This document shows positions 35,522-49,200 of a stretch of 64,000 nt of DNA, in pieces. Source of the DNA: Isoetes taiwanensis (Eukaryota; Streptophyta; Lycopodiopsida; Isoetales; Isoetaceae). The translations under genes were made by a program, and so were the position numbers. Position 1 is the stretch's first letter. Every line of letters begins with the position of its first letter. The notes under the pieces are model-generated. The model was not told the origin of the DNA and ran no database searches. It saw only the letters and a program-made list of their open reading frames with translations. The stretch lies in NCBI GenBank assembly GCA_021234155.1, contig JAJEKV010000001.1, positions 13,936,356 to 14,000,355 of the forward strand, written 5' to 3'.

Positions 35522-38500
35522 TTTCAATCCGTGAGAGACCCAGTCGGGTCCCTAAGGAATTTTGAAAAATGTACATCCGTAAAACCATTTCATATCCATG
35601 ATATTTGGAATAGAATAAGAATGTGAAGGTACTATTATTTTTCAATGGAAATAGATACTAAGTATTACAGTCTTACTAAATGGATTTCATTTTTTCAAAA
35701 AGTGGAGTAGTACTATGAATTTTCAAAATTTTGACCATCGGGGGACCTAACTGGGTCCATAAAGAACTTCTGAACTTCAAACTTTAAGTAATTATTTCTC
35801 GAAAATTCTACCATAGATTTTCCTAATTCTTCTTGCGATAGATTTATCATATCATGATTTACAAGATCGAAGAATTAGAATTCCTAGGAAAAATCATTTT
35901 TGAGAAACGTTAAAGACTTTGAGAATAAACTTGATCCCTTTGCATTCGGCTCCACATTATGTTTTGGTAATAGAAGCTTTCTATATTTTTCATAAATTTT
36001 TCCTTATATGTACACTCATGGAGGACAACATATTGTGAGTATATCGACAAATTCTTTATCTCGAAGCTAAAATAGAATTTCAAAAAAAGTGTACGATTGG
36101 GTTCATCAAGGGACAACTCTAGTGTATGATAATCAATTTGTCAACACCACAATCAAATGCTAACACAAGCATTCATGCCTAACTATATAGACCTTGCAAA
36201 CGCCTTCTGGTGTGCCTTTTGCTAGTTTTTTATAGTAACCCATTCAATTTTTTTAGGGATATGGTATATGGTCTCAGGTTAGTTACTACAGTGGGCAACA
36301 CCACTAATGCATGCTCAAGAGTATGGATCTCCACCACCACCTCCACCACCTGTGGGAGGTATTGACGAGGCTCCCCAGCCGGAAATGGAAGAAAATCAAG
36401 CTGCCGAGAAAGACAGAAAGAGGAAAAAGAAGAGGCGTGGAGGAGTCCATCACCTTCCAAAATCTAGCAGATCAAGACCTCGTGACAAAGGATCCTGCAG
36501 TAGCTCCAATAAAGAAATCGCATACATCGCAGGCGTAAAACAAGAACGTAAAAGACGATCTACTACCAAAAAGAAGGTAGACAATGCAATGAATAATGTC
36601 CGGAAGACAAGAAAGTTGGGACAGCTCGGTAAGGACAAAAAGCATGGAGGTCAAGCATGGTCGGATGAGATGGAAGAATTCGGGAACTCCCATGGAATGA
36701 AGGATAAGGACATAGGTAAGGTGGCAAAACGGCAAACTTGATAGGGCCAGCCGTAATATGGTGGAAAGGATACATGCGAAAGTCCAACAAGCTGAGAAGA
36801 AACAACTGCAGGTTTAGGACTTCCCTCGCCAAGGCATTCTCAGAAGCACTATGTGCCGAGATCCCATACGAAGTAGGCGATACAAATGCTTTTATAGGTC
36901 GGATCGTGGCAACTTATCCAGTAGCCAAAGTATAATGAAAAGAGTTCATGAGGTTGAGACTCAATGTCCCTAGGATCACGGAAAGACAAGCAAAGGAATG
37001 GATACATTGAAGTGCGGAACAAGAACATTAAGAGGTTGGTTCGGGCAATCAACCCAAGGACAAATGGGGAGGCCGAGGATAAGGCTTTGAGTTTGGAGGA
37101 GGCACCAGAACTCTGTAAGGTAAAACAACTACCATTCAAAGGGAAGACAACAAAAAAGATCAAATAGACAGCGGCCTCTACGCCAAATAGAGGCCAGCAT
37201 CAAGGAAAAGCTCAAAGTCTTTTGGAGACCGCCAAACCCGTGAGAAGGAATCAGAGGCAAGTCAATTAAATTTCTCCTAGACCACATCCCAAAGGAGAAA
37301 AGACAGAATGCATAGAGAAGAAATTGTGTTTCCTGTGGCTTCCAAAGCCGGCACCGAACGCACAATTGCCCCTTCGTCATGCAAAAGGCACTAGCTGAAC
37401 TTGACGATTGGGAATCACAAAATGGAGGGAGATGAAGAAGAAGGCGCCCAACAGAACTCCAAGACTTCATAGAAGGTGAATGTAAAATTTGTGCAGCCAT
37501 TGAGTCGTGGGGAGGTTAAGAATCAGTCTACGCAATCTCGCGTAAGGAATTATAGATAGCAAGCCATATATAGTCTTGATAGACACGTGTAGTTCCCACA
37601 AAACTTTGCCTCTCCAAGGCTTGCTGCTCTCATGAAGAATAAGATCTTGAAGTCCGCCAAGGCCGGGCCAAGATGGCAAGCTACCCATTCACCACACACT
37701 AAGGGGAGGAGAATCAGCTTTGACATAGATCTTAGTAGCAGCAAGTGGCTGATGGGTGCCGAAGTGATGGACATTGGGAAATATGACCTCATAGTAGTAA
37801 TGGAGTTCCTAAGGCCAACAAAAGCTATGATAGATTACATCAAGAACGAAATCTCTATGATCGGCCACGGACGGCAATCGATACATAGTAAAAGGTAAGA
37901 AGGTAACTTCAGCTATGCAATGTATCTCTATGAAGCAGTTGAGGAAAAGCATAATAAGAAACAGGGTGGATTACATCTTGAGGCTAGAGGCAGTTGACCC
38001 AAGTAAAGCAAAGGGAAGTGAGCTAAGTGGAAATCAGTTGCCTAAGCCAATAGCAAGACTCATTAAGGAGTTTAATAATGTATTTACGGATGAAATCCGC
38101 CATTTACCACCTTATAGGGTGTAGAGTGTGAAATCACACTAGCTCCGTGATGCTAAACCCGCCAAAGAAGGCACCCTATAAGATGAGCACTCCAGAGCTG
38201 GTAGAGCTCAAGAAGCAGTTACAAGAATTGCTTGAGCTCGAATTCATAAGAGCAAGTGTGTCTCCTTTTGGAGCACCCATCCTTTTCGTCAAGAAGAAAG
38301 ACAGAAGTCTAAGGATGTGCATTGATTATCATCAGCTTAATAAGCAAACGATAACGAATAAATATGCTCTGCCAAGGGCGGATGACTTGATGGACCAGCT
38401 CCAGGGAGCAAAAGTCTTCTCCAAGATTGATCTAAGGTCGGCCTACCATCAAATAAGGATCAAGGAAGAAGATATCCATAAAACTGCCTTCAGAACGCAG

Positions 38501-40532
38501 TATGGGCACTATGAGTTCACGGTAATGCCCTTCGGCTTATCGAACGCCCCAGCAACCTTCATGCACTTGATGAATGACATCTTCGGAGAATTCTTAGATG
38601 AATTTGTCATCGTCTTTTTCAATGACATCCTAGTCTACAGCAAGTCCATGGAAGAGCATTGTCAGCACTTGAGAAGAGTTTTGGAGAAGCTAAGATGGCA
38701 TCGATTGTATTGCAAGCTTTTCAAGTGCCACGTCGCAACAGACCGAAAGGGAGTATTTGGGGGCATGTGGTGATATCCGGGATCTCCACAGATCCGGGCG
38801 ATTGAAGCCATAGTGATTGGCCGGTACCAAGGAATGTGGGCGGGCAAGAAGCTTCCTCGGCTTGGCGTGATATTATCGAAGTTCGTGAAGGACTTCGTTA
38901 GGTGGGCGTCCCCTCTGTCGGACCTCACCAAAGATAAGAAAATGAAGGATTGAGAAAGCATTGGTTCGAGAATGTCCAAGCCTCCTTTGAGAAGCTCAAA
39001 GAGGCACTAACTACAAAGATCGGGTCCTCGGCCCCACCGGATCCAAGCAAGGATAAGCTTAGTGGCGACAGATGCTAGCAAGTCGGCAACCCGAATAGCC
39101 CTCATGCAGAAGGGAAGGGTAGTCGATCGACCAAAGAAGATGAATGATGCAGAGTAATGCTACCCTATTATTACATGACCAAAAGCTTTTGCAATTGTGA
39201 GGGCCTTGAGAATCTGGAGACACTATTTGTTGGGAAGAAAGTTTCACTAGATACGTGATCACCAAAGTCTCCAAAGACATCTTTACCAACTACTCCCTCA
39301 ATCTAAGGCAAAGGAGGTGGATGGAATTTCTCGAAGAGTACGACTTTGAAATAGTCTACAAGCCTGGCAAGTTGAATATAGTTGCATACACCCTCTCCGA
39401 GGCCATTCGAGACAAGAACCCATTGCAATGCCATATCGACTTTTCAAGTGAGTATGGCAAGAGGATTGAAGAGATGTTGCCATCGACGGCAACTTTAAGG
39501 AGGTATGGGCAAGCCTCTCAAAGAGGCAAGAACAGAAGGAAAAGGGGAGACCTTCAAGCATTATAAGAAGGAAGGTAACCCGCTATATCATAAGAATAAG
39601 TCATGGTGTACCAACATCCCTGAGTAAGGAAGTTAATACTCCACGATACACACAAATACCCCATAGCCTACCATGCAGGTTCATGAAGACATATTTCAAG
39701 ATAAGAAGTAGTTATTTCGCCGTGCATGAAGAAACAGATAGCCAAATATATTCGGGAGTGTCACTTATGTCAAGGAGATCAAAGCGTAGCAACCCAATTC
39801 CGTGAGCTTTAGAATCGCTGTTCGCACAAATGCAAAGTGGGAAGTGATAAGTATGGATTTTATCACGACTCCCAAGAACCTGTAAGAGGCAAGGACGCAT
39901 TTTATGGTGGTTGTGATAAGTTGATGGTGTCGCCTTTATTCACAACGGAGATTTTTAGACTCCATGGCATGCCTCGCGGAGATAATCTTGGATAGAGACT
40001 CCAAATTTATGAGTGCATTTTGGCGTGATTTGTTTAGCACCATCCGCACTTCAAGCTCTCCATGAGCACGCCTATCATCTTCGCATTGATGGGTTAGACG
40101 AACGCACCAACAATCATTGAAGACATGCTAAGAAATTATGTTTGGAATAAAAGCCTAAGTGGATGATTTCATGCACTTAGTAGAGTTCGCCACAACAAAG
40201 ACGGGTAGCGGTGAATCGTGCGCAGATGTCTACTAGTGCCCCCACCCCCGATACATGGCACAACCCAAAGGTCAGTTGTAGAAGTCTCCCAAAGAATGCT
40301 ACCTGGATATGCAAAGCAGCTGGTTGAAGAGGTAAGGGGGTATTTATTAGCGGTAAGAAGTCGGCAAAAGAATGTAGCCGATAGGCATAGGACCTTAAGG
40401 GAATTCAAGGTAGGCGACAAGGTGTGTGGTTGAAGATTAAGGTGAAGTGCCAAGCTTCGCGATAGGAACTGCAAGAAGCTTGTTCCCGTGTGGGCGGGCC
40501 CTTTAAGATCTTGGAGCCGGTGGGCATCCGCA
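35522..40532 (+). mobile_element. Ty3/gypsy LTR retrotransposon fossil A
   Basis: Order on the plus strand: probable 5' LTR and leader (35522 to about 36300); gag starting at 36307 (Pro-rich start, long Lys/Arg-rich segment, then a retrotransposon gag helix region near 36750-36960); a protease-like stretch (about 37600-37900, with MDIGKYDLIVVMEFL); reverse transcriptase (38147-38773, with [20 protein letters not shown] and [14 protein letters not shown]); RNase H (about 39060-39420, with RRWMEFLEEYDFEIVYKPGK); and integrase (39700-40490, ending in a WLKIKVK-type C-terminal region). PR-RT-RH-IN order defines Ty3/gypsy. Its right side is cut off by the LTR of fossil B, and no matching 3' LTR was found. 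It is broken by many changes and looks old. Confidence 0.8.
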
Positions 40533-41106
40533 TAGAGACATCACCATCCCATAATCGTAACATCATTCATAATTGAAAAGTATTCCTAATTACCGTGAGA
40601 AGGGTTAGTCTCACCCAAAACCATCCGTAAAAGAATCCTAGAGAGATCTTCTACAATTTGCAAGTTAACTACCACTCAACCGAAGTTTCGGCCGGACCCG
40701 CTGTCAAGGGGTGCTTCCATGGGTCCGTGCATCGTGGCAACAAAGAATGCTCCGTAAAGGGTGTTTGGCGATCCGGGGACTAATCCGCAAATCGCTTCGA
40801 AAGGCCACCGCCCCGGGCGCTTTGCTGGGTCGAAATTGGGCTGATATGAGGATGGCGCCTCCCTTTGGTGGCCTAGTTTAGCAACCCCTCATGCCGCCAC
40901 CCCGTGTTATGCCAAATGGCTGCTTCCCACTATGAATTGACCTAATCACATGTCTTTAGATAATTATCCTTTATAATTTGGTTAACATAGCTAATTAAAT
41001 CCATTGTGGCCAACCCCCAGGTTATCATACCCTAGGTGGCGCATTTCTATACTAGGTGACGGTCAATATATTTATACGTATACCGTATAAATACTTGGAA
41101 CGCCAC
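40533..41106 (-). repeat. Left (3') LTR of fossil B
   Basis: Matches 52025-52592 along its length, for example the shared stretch around AACCCCCAGGTTATCATACC (written here on the plus strand as CAACCCCCAGGTTATCATAC) and the end near CCGTATAAATACTTGGAACG. It directly abuts the integrase end of fossil A on its left. Confidence 0.85.
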
Positions 41107-44100
41107 ATTCTCCCTCCTTAGAATTAATGTCGCCCTCGGCATTGGGGTTAGTTACGTATATACTAATAAGGAAAATACATTATAAAGGAAGGTAATCCGC
41201 TATAATACATATATTCAAACTTTAAAGTTTGCAAAACATTCCAAGCAATCGGGTGCATTCGACATGATTATCATAACCAAAGGAGAAGTTCAAGGACCAA
41301 GTCCAATACCAACATCAATGGACAATAAACAAAACATGTAGGGAAAATAAAACTGGAGAGTTTGGGTCATCAGTAACCCTCTAGCATGGGCAGGGCACGC
41401 ACTGCTTACTAGCCTGCACATGTCAGTATATTAGTACATGTGATGAAATTGTGGTTAAAGGACCACCCCTTTATAATAAAGAAATAAACTCTATCTACCG
41501 TGGGACCTATCATGTCTATGGTTTGCGCTCATTGTAGCATAGGGAATGGTGAAGTTCCCATTGTAGCCGAGATGAACGCACCTATGACCTATATGCTATC
41601 ATAGCAAGTCGTGGTCAGCCTATGACCATGTCCTAGAGAAGACCAAGGTGATCTCATCATCGGTAACAATTTTTATTTGCGATGCATCTACCCCTCTAGG
41701 GCGCCACTTTGGGGAAAAAGCTTCCAAGCTCACCACGGGTGGGGTTGATAGCATCGCTGATGGTGCGGCCTTGAGATTCCCCGCATGAAGTCCTGATAGT
41801 GTTTGTCAAGGTCTATCTTCATCACCCAAGTAGCATCCTCAATCGGGTAAGTGCTTCCACTTAACCGAAAGTACCGCAACATTTGAGTCCTTCCGGGTTT
41901 GTTTGTAAGCTCGATCAAGGAGAGCCTCGTGCACTATTTCCAGCTTGCTCCTCAAATTTCTAGGAGGGTTGGGGTATCCAAAACCTCCTGATCGTGGGTG
42001 TGTTGTTTCAAAAGACTGACGCGGAAAGACCTTGTGGATCTTTCGCTGGGTGGCAAACCAAGCGATATGCCCGCTCTCCAACACGCCAATAATTTTGAAC
42101 GGTCCAGCCCATCCGGTGCCAACTTTTTGCAGCTTGCCAATCTTAAGCTTGGCTTGTTTTACCTTAATCTTCAGCCAAACGGATTCGCCCACCTGAAAAA
42201 ACGCTGCGGGGTTCTCAGGCTTATCTGGCCACACTTTTCCTCGACGATCACAAGTAAGTACTAATAAGTACCCACGAACTTCTTCGACCGTAGCTTGCAT
42301 TTCTAATAGAAGTTGTTGAGAAACCTCCACTTTAGAAACGGGTTATGCCATGTGCCGAGTAAGGCATTGATAACCATAATTTATCATGAAGGGAGACATT
42401 CTCGAAGACTCCTCGCTTCATGCCGTCACAGGCAAACCTCGACCCGATAAATATAGTCAGCCCCATTGTGATTGCTTACTCCACACATAACTTCTTAGCA
42501 TATCCTCTATGATGCGATTTGTACGCTCCGTCTGACCATCGGTTTGAGGATGATATGCCGTACTCATAGCAAGCTTAGTCTGAATAGTAGCAAAGAAATC
42601 TTTCCAGAATGCACTCACAAATTTGGGATCCCTATCCGATACAATTACCCGTGGCATTCGCGGTAATCTAAGATCTCCTTGGCAAATAGGAGAGCAAAGA
42701 TCAATCCGCGGGTACGACATGGCAAGAAATGAGCCATCTTCGATAATTTGTCGACCACAACCATTAATGCATCAAACCCCCGGAGAGTTCTTGGAAGGCC
42801 CACAATGAAATCCATGGTTATCACTTCCCATTTGGCATTGGGCACATCCAAGGGTTGCAGCTCGCCTGGAATCCTTAATCGCCAAATTTTGGTTTGTCGA
42901 CACATCCGACAATCGCTTAATGTACCCGCAATGTCCTTTTTCATGGAAGGCCGTAAATAGCTGGATCGGATCTTAAAGTAGGTCTTCATAAACCCGGGCG
43001 TGTCCAGCTATAGGGCTATTGTGTGTGTCATGAAGAATAAGTTTTCGTGACTCAAGTCTCAAGGCACACACAACTTATCCTTGTGATATAACAAGTTGCC
43101 CTCTTTCGTATAGGCACGAAAAGCGCCGCGCTGCATCAGGTGAGGGCTTCCTTAGCCAAACTATTCCAAATGTCAGAGAACTCAAGATCCGTGGCCAAGG
43201 TCTGCTCTATCTGTTTCCCAAACTCACTAGTGAGCGTAGAAATAGCATTACAATGGGTTCGGGTTACTAAAGGATGGCGTGACAATGCATCCGCAACCAC
43301 ATTGTGCTTGCCCGGCCTATACATAATCTCGAAATCATACTCCTCCAAGAATTCCATCCATCTTCTTTGACGGAGATTGAGATTTGGCTGGGTGGATAAA
43401 TAACGGAGACTTTGATGATCCGTATCCAATTGGAATCTTCTACCAAGAAGGTAGTGTCTCCATATCCGCATAGAAACACAATACAACGGCTAACAATTCC
43501 TGATCATGAGTAGGATATCGCTGCTCTGTCTCATTCATCTTCTTTGAATCGTAGGCAATTACCCTCCCCTCCTGCATTAGGACCCCACCGGTGGCAATTT
43601 TACTGGCATCTGTCGCCACTAGCTTATCCTGTTCAGGATCGGGTAATGTGAGAACCGGTGCTTGATGTTAGGGCATCCTTAAGCTGCTGGAAACTCTGCT
43701 GAACTTTCGTCTTCCAAAGGTCCATCCAATCTTTCACCTTCTCATGCTTTGTGAGATTTGTAAGAGGAGCTGCAATCTTGCCAAATCCTTTACAAATTTT
43801 CGATAGTAGCCTCGCTAATCCCAAGAAACTCGACTTGGAAACATTCCCTGAATAGGCCATTCCCTTACGGCCTCTATCTTTGCGGAGGTCTCAGTAGCAA
43901 TTCCCTCTGCCCGAAATGATATGGCCTAAATAATCAACCTTCGAGTGGCTTAACTTGCACTTAGAGAACTTGGCATAGAGTTGATGACGCCTCGGCTGTA
44001 GGGCCAATCTAAAATGTTTCTCATGTTCCTCAAGGGTTTTAATCGATGAGAATGTCGTCAAGAAGATAACAACAAAATCATCCAAGTATTGTCGAAGACA

Positions 44101-46299
44101 TCATTCATTAGTCGCATGAACGCTGCTGGGGCATTAGTTAATCCAAACGGCATAATCAGAATTCATAATGCCCATACCGAAAAGTAAAAAGCGGATTTAT
44201 GGATGTCCTCCTCCTTGATCCTTATCCCGATGGTATCCTGAGCGTAGATCAATCTTTGAGAAATACTTAGCCCCTTGTAACTCGATCCATTAGGTCATCT
44301 CCCGCCTCTAGGCAAAGCGTAGCGATTCTTGATGGTATGCTTGTTAAGTTGCCGTAATCAATACACATCCTCGAGCCGCCCTTTTCTTAACGAAGAGAAT
44401 AGGAGCGCCAAAAGGCTAAACACTAGGGTCGGATGAAACCTAGGTTTAGTAGCTCTTGAAGTTGCTTCTTAAGTTCCCCAATTCGGGAGGACTCATACAG
44501 TGACGGGGCTTGCTAGTAGGCTTGGTACCCGGCTCTAAAGCTATTTCACATTCCACCCCTCTAAAAGGAGGAAGCTTCAATCTTCATCCGGGAAAAGGTC
44601 ACCAAATTCCCCTGAGAAGACGGAAGCAATCCCTTCCGGCAAGGTATCGATTACTTGCTTTGGTTTAGCATCCGACTCTATGGACGCAAGGGAAATTATG
44701 CAGGGAGCTTTTCCTTTATAGATAGCTTGATCCAACTGCCTAATGGACATAGACCGCATGATAGAGTTGAAGGGTTCACCTTTAATAGTCACGCTGGCTC
44801 CATTGGTCGCGTCGAAGGCAACTTCCCTCTTCTCGCAGCCTATGTTGGCTTTTATGGATGCCAAGAATTCCATACCAACAATGAGGTCATATTTACCAAT
44901 GTCCATCAACTCTCGGACCCAAAGCCACCGGTGCACCTCGCAACCGCATCTTAAGATTGATGCGCTTCGGGCCATGAGTATGCCCTCGACTTTTACCATT
45001 AGCTAGAGTGACAGCCTTGGTCGAGACCTAATGTTTCAAGTCGTAAGACCTGAGCCATTCTAGGGGAAGCAAAATTATGGGTACTTCCCCGTATCCATAA
45101 GAATTACAAAAGGCTTATTGTCTACTTGACCTATGGTGGAAATGACAAATAGGCCGCTTCGGCATTGCCAGTTTCTATAGTCGCAAGAATATGAGACACA
45201 CCATGAATATACTCAGAGCCTCGGCCCCCGAAGGTAGGGTTGTCTCCAGCCTCGTCCCAATCGAGGTCGGCCATGGCCACCGGGAAGTCTCACAGAACAT
45301 AAGGACAAGCAGTATGTGCATAAAGTGCCCCGTCGCATACATCTGTGAACATGCCTTATCCTTTACGGAGCCGTTTCCTGCCTCCTTAGGAATAGACTGT
45401 AAGAGGTTTCGTACTTCCTCGCCGACATTGCTCGCTTTGTCACCGTGGCTTTGAAAGTAACTTTCTTTTCCGCCGGGCTATATCTGAAGTTCTCATGGAG
45501 AAGGGCCCTGACTTGGCAAACGGGCTTGTAATGGTGTGGCTGGGCCTGAGTCGCTAATAAGGAGTAGGACGCTGATACTGATTTCTTGGTGTGTCCTCCT
45601 CGAGGCTCAATGCCTTAGCCTCAGCCTCTGCAACTGATTTTGGGTCTATGGCTTTAACCATCCGTTTAATTGATGGGGCCAACCCTTCAATGTAACCCTC
45701 TACAGCTCTCTTTTCATTCATTCCCGAACATACAAAATTTCAAGCGCATAAACTCATCGGGTAAGCCCTGGACCGACATACCCTTCTGCTCCAACCTATA
45801 GAAGGTCTGAATGTGCTGGCATTTGTGCGCATGAGGCACATAATGCGACTTGAACGCCTTGGCAAACTTCCTGAAGTTGCATCTGCTCCTGTCCAGATGC
45901 TTGGCCCTAGCATAGCCCTTCCACCAAATACGGGCAGCTCCTCGAAGGTTGGTGGTGGCAACCTTTCTCAGATCCTTTTCCGCCATGCCATAAGACTTCC
46001 TAACTCCTTCATTTCGGCCCAACCAGGACTCTCGATTCAAATTCGGCCTCCGGATTTTCCATCAAAATCGGGCCAATTTCCTATTCTTCCATATGCTAGT
46101 TATGGCGGTATCAACCGCCTTACTTGCATTCTTATCCCGGCGCTTTGCATGGTCACCACCGATACCGATGAATCAGAAGACCCCAAGGGTTGAACGAGAG
46201 GAAGTGGCACTATCTTTAGAGGAACTTCTGACGCTTTAGCATGAGGCCTCCCCGATGCGTGTACAGACTAGCTCCTGTGGGGAGATGGTCTGTTGTGTG

Positions 46300-49200
46300 T
46301 GGACTCGGTGGCAAATGAGGTAACTCCCGGTCCATCTTCCCGGTTTGTTAAGGGGTTGGCATGCAATACATAGGCTCAACAATTCGCCTAACCCTTTTCA
46401 TTAACATCGCCTCGCTCAGAGTCACCACCGGGCGTTGGAGGGTGTCCGCCTGCTTGCAAGCATTTCGCACCGCCTAAAATCGAAAGCATGAAAAAGGTAT
46501 AAGCATATTTTACAAATGATAAATTTTACAATTTGTATTATGTCTAACAAGGAGGTAGAGAGAGAACACAAAGGAAATTTATTATTATAAGAGGAAAAGC
46601 TTTCCTATTACAGCTTTCGCACCAAAAGTTGGTATGTGAGTATTATACAAAGATAACATGATACAACCGGAATTTAGAGTGAGCTCACAAACATTATAAA
46701 AAAAACGAACTAGAAAGATCCAAAATAGGGGTTCTTAAAGGGGGTATAGAATTGAATAGCGAACACTTCTCACGCATTGACCCTAACGAAGCTTGTAGCG
46801 TGCCCGTGCTTGGACAATCACCGTTTGGTATTCCTGTGTTGGACTAACAATGAGAAGGTTGAAAAGCCTTCGGCAGAGCATAGAAGAGTTGCCACGTGGT
46901 GGTCGGCGCCCTCGAAAGCCTCGCGGCCCGCTCATACCCAATAGTCCTGTGTACGGCCGCGGGGTCATCTTCGTGTCCTCAAAAGCTCATTCCCTAAGGA
47001 TGTTAACTATTTCCAACCCTTTTTCAGCATCATAAGGCTCTCCGGTGGCGGGGTTCCATCTCATAGCCTTCATCCCATTCGGGATATTCGCCATATCTCC
47101 GCCATAGTCCCGCCTCAAGGGCGGCCCCGGATCATCCCTCCTTATCATGTCTGTAATCCTCTCCTCATATTCCCAAAGGGTCTCTTCTGCAAGACAATTG
47201 AAATGAATATAGAGGGTTGGATAGTTTTGTTATAGCCCAACTCGAATAACCAGCAAAACACATGATAGAAGGAATAGTTTTCAATTGCATTCATAAAGAT
47301 AGTAATTTCAATCGATGAAAAGAAAGATGTATTATATTATGAAGTGGCTAAAGAATTTGCCAACCCAAAATTCCACAATCATAATGCAATACAAAAATAA
47401 TAAGTACAATTAGTTTAAGAGCTAGGTCCTCCCTCTTCATCCGTAGGCCTAGGAGGTGGTGGAGGCGGTCGGTGTCGCAGCAGAGTCACCCTGGGGTCTA
47501 CTGTGGCAGCCGCAAGAGATGCAACCTCTGGTGGATAGGCAACGGCCAATGGGGCTGCCGTGAGAAGCTTTTCTCCATGCTCATCCAGGTGCAATATCCC
47601 CGACCCAAGGCCGCCGAGGGGCAAGATCCCGTCGCACGAGTACATAAGTAAACGTACGATAGGGAAGCTTCTTGTGGCCGGCCAGTGTGGAGAGAGCATG
47701 GAGGGCCCACCACGAAGCTTCAGCCTCCGGCCCTAAATCCCGGGCTATAAAAAGGACTTGCCCCTGTCGAAAGGCTGACAAAAAGAAACGGGTAAGGTGG
47801 TTGCCCGATACCTTCCCTTTGCGTCTCCGATGTGGCCACCTCCTATCCAAATCCATGGAAACCTCCTCTTCCTTAAGTTCTTGTTGCTCCTCCTTCACAT
47901 GAGCGTGGTTATGATATAAATCCTCTCCCTCGCCATATCAACCCGAGGGAACCTCAACCATATTAATATTTGGGACGTGAGGTCCCATAGCCGTGAAGGC
48001 ATCCGGTGAGGGCCGAGAGGTTGGCCCCTGCATCACGCGAAGTCCCGCCGTAGCAAATGTCTCTTGCTGGTTCGATAGTCTCCCCGGCGGAACTGAGCAG
48101 CTGGGCTGCACCTCAAGGTAGCTCAATAGAAGTGAAATCGATGAAGTCATCCATACAATACTCTGCAAGCTCATATAACACATGGTCTTTATGCTTGGCG
48201 CCTAAATCCAGCCACCATGTGATAAGTCCGTATAATATCACCCAAGAGAAGATATTCTTGCCCTTGGTGATAAATAACCGAAGGGCATCCAAATTTCATA
48301 AGCCTATAGCTTGCTCACCGCGGCAGGCAGCTCTTCCGCCAATCGCTTCCAACGGGCGGTCGCCCATGCCTATGTGTTCGCCTTCCTCCTCCCCAAGACC
48401 GTGCAATTTGCCTTTCTCACGGTGCAAGGTTTCATCCTCGACGATTGGTCCATGAGGATGGCTAGGGCAAAGGCAACCTCAAGATATTGCCGCCCACGAT
48501 GCCGCACACCGCGGGCAGTGCTTGCCCCACCGAGCTTTCCCTTCAGGACATCATATGCATGAGTATCTCCCCAGCATCTCTCTGACTACCTCCCGCCTCC
48601 AGACATGAGCTAGGGAGGATCCCCAAGAGGAATACATTAGAGGAGCATCTCCTCCCTCAGAGAAATCCAAAAATCCGCGAATCGGGTGCCTCCGCATGTT
48701 GGCAAGGAGATCTAGGCGCCGGCATAGCAACGGCCGCAGCAGGGTCGAAAGGGACCTGGATCCTATTGCTCCTCGTCATGGTACCAAAGCATAAGGTCAG
48801 CGGCGCCATGGCGCTTAAGGGAGGAGAGAGGAAGAGAAATAATTGAAATAAACTTTAAAAGTCCTTTTAACTCCTTTTTTATTTAGGGCCGACGTCAAAG
48901 ATTAACACAAAATAAATAAGTTTTTAAATACAAAACAAAAAGTTTTTATTAAATCCCAACAAAATATTTACAATGCGAGCCCCGGAGAAATATGCTAAGT
49001 TGCTCCCCAGAATCTGCTTGGGCGAGGGCTAAATCCTAGGGTATTATGGTTACCCTCTTTGCGTGGGATCGGCGCCAAAGATTGGCGTCAATCGGTGTGC
49101 CACCAAGTAGGCCGCAGCCTCTTGGAGTGCCAAAATTGCAAAGGTCCGAAACGGAGGTCGGTCTTGGAATCGCCGCTGCGCATCTCATTACCGGCCCTCT

